A stretch of DNA of 15,086 nt. Source: Alphaproteobacteria bacterium. Lineage in GTDB: Bacteria; Pseudomonadota; Alphaproteobacteria; MED-G09. Shown here in pieces: positions 14,532 through 15,086 of the stretch (the stretch's first letter is position 1; every line of letters begins with the position of its first letter). Position numbers and translations under genes: made by a program. The notes under the pieces are model-generated. The model saw only the letters and a program-made list of their open reading frames with translations, was not told where the DNA came from and made no database searches. The DNA lies in NCBI GenBank assembly GCA_018658685.1, contig JABHUT010000081.1, positions 1 to 15,086 on the forward strand, given 5' to 3'.

Positions 14532-15041
14532 ATGAAAAATTTCAAAATTACAAATCTTTCCGATAAAGATATTGAAGGTATTAATCAACTTTATAATTAC
14601 TATATAAACGAAACTGCATTTACTTTTGATATTAAAGAAAAAAATTATGAAGAAAAAAAAGAATGGGCAAAAACCTTTAGTGATGAAGGGCCTCATCAAT
14701 GCTTAGTGGCTTATTACAATAATAATTTTATTGGTTTTGCCAGTTCTAGAACTTTTCGACAGAAAGAGGCTTATTTTAGCTCTGTAGAAACAAGTGTTTA
14801 CATAGATCAAGCTTACATTGGTAATGGATATGGGCGATATTTATTAAGCGAATTATTAAAAAGAATTAGTAAATTTGGAGTTTTAAGAGCTTATGCCTTT
14901 ATAACTAAACCAAATAAAATGTCTGAAAAGTTACATAATTCTATCGGTTTTGAAACTATTGGAACCCTTACCAAGGTAGGTAAAAAGTTTGATAAATATT
15001 GGGATGTTGGAGTTTTTGAACTATCCCTCCCAATTAAATGA
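14532..15041 (+). CDS. GNAT N-acetyltransferase, phosphinothricin/MddA-like
   Basis: A 169-residue acetyl-CoA-dependent N-acetyltransferase. The ATG at 14532 is preferred because GGAG (14522-14525) lies 6 bases upstream; a longer frame starting at TTG 14520 would swallow that site. The chain follows the PAT/MddA pattern throughout: YNYYINETAFTFD (21-33), EWAKTF and GPHQCLVAYY (53-62), SSVETSVYI (83-91) with the conserved Glu86, the acetyl-CoA loop IGNGYGRYLL (96-105; usual form R-G-x-G-x-G), NKMSEKLHNSIGFETIG (128-144), and VGKKFDKYWDV (149-159). Related enzymes acetylate methionine sulfone/sulfoximine, phosphinothricin or small amines. The substrate here is unknown. It is separated from the phosphatase by 139 bp. 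Confidence 0.88.
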   Translation: MKNFKITNLSDKDIEGINQLYNYYINETAFTFDIKEKNYEEKKEWAKTFSDEGPHQCLVAYYNNNFIGFASSRTFRQKEAYFSSVETSVYIDQAYIGNGYGRYLLSELLKRISKFGVLRAYAFITKPNKMSEKLHNSIGFETIGTLTKVGKKFDKYWDVGVFELSLPIK

Positions 15042-15086
15042 TTATTTCTCTAGATATTCTCTTAAGGTACTGTTAAAAACCCTTAG
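15042..15086 (-). CDS. Possible C-terminal end of a minus-strand gene
   Basis: From a TAA at 15044-15042, immediately abutting the acetyltransferase stop, the minus-strand frame is open to the window edge. It gives 14 codons ending LRVFNSTLREYLEK. Composition is protein-like and the tail-to-tail packing fits the dense layout of the window. Fourteen codons are too few to identify a family or to exclude chance. Confidence 0.3.
   Translation of the reverse strand, partial: LRVFNSTLREYLEK

Noticed and set aside
14511..14699. Phe-rich minus-strand frame that could be a hydrophobic small protein
   Set aside because: It is the antisense shadow of the acetyltransferase N-terminus; the Phe runs come from Lys/Glu codons (AAA, GAA) read backwards. 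It ends just before the 14409-14510 frame, so the adjacency is probably accidental.

Overview
The window is a gene-dense, low-GC bacterial segment made almost entirely of core metabolic genes. Intergenic gaps are short and several start and stop codons overlap. The best-supported source is a streamlined, probably marine alphaproteobacterium. The ParE sequence looks alphaproteobacterial, as does the gene order (alpha/beta hydrolase)-iscR-nifS-sufBCDS-sufT-sufA and the GlnB-type PII protein. I cannot name a genus. I see no tRNA, rRNA, CRISPR array, insertion sequence, phage gene or other sign of recent transfer.

Left block (1-7663): a minus-strand alpha/beta hydrolase, cut by the window edge, is divergent from an eight-gene plus-strand operon for iron-sulfur cluster assembly. 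The operon encodes an IscR/Rrf2 regulator, a group I (NifS/IscS-like) cysteine desulfurase, SufB, SufC, SufD, SufS (group II desulfurase), a SufT-like DUF59 protein and an A-type carrier (SufA). Genes are 1-27 bp apart or overlap, which points to a single transcript. The desulfurases release sulfur from cysteine, SufBCD builds the cluster, SufT and SufA help mature and deliver it, and IscR senses cluster supply and probably controls the operon. No SufE or SufU sulfur-transfer partner is present here.

Middle block (7650-12112, all minus strand): a PaaG-like crotonase follows parE (topoisomerase IV subunit B). Upstream of these, and separated by a strong terminator, lies a nitrogen-assimilation pair: type II glutamine synthetase and a GlnB-type PII protein. 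A very good match to a sigma-54 (RpoN) promoter sits about 45 bp upstream of the PII start. It implies nitrogen-responsive control and is the most informative regulatory signal in the window.

Right block (12282-15086): a plus-strand thiolase-like protein that appears to lack the nucleophilic cysteine overlaps a histidine-phosphatase-family gene by 1 bp. A PAT/MddA-like GNAT acetyltransferase follows. Between the last two, the minus strand holds a short membrane-protein-like frame without a normal start codon. The last 45 bases may be the end of another minus-strand gene.

I did not find a clearly new biological system. The points most worth a second look are the sigma-54/PII/GSII arrangement, palindromes and repeats in three promoter regions, the paired desulfurases without SufE, the cysteine-less thiolase, and the orphan small membrane frame. 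Three starts were chosen on ribosome-binding-site grounds over longer possible frames: sufD at 4526, the crotonase at 8444 and the GNAT at 14532.
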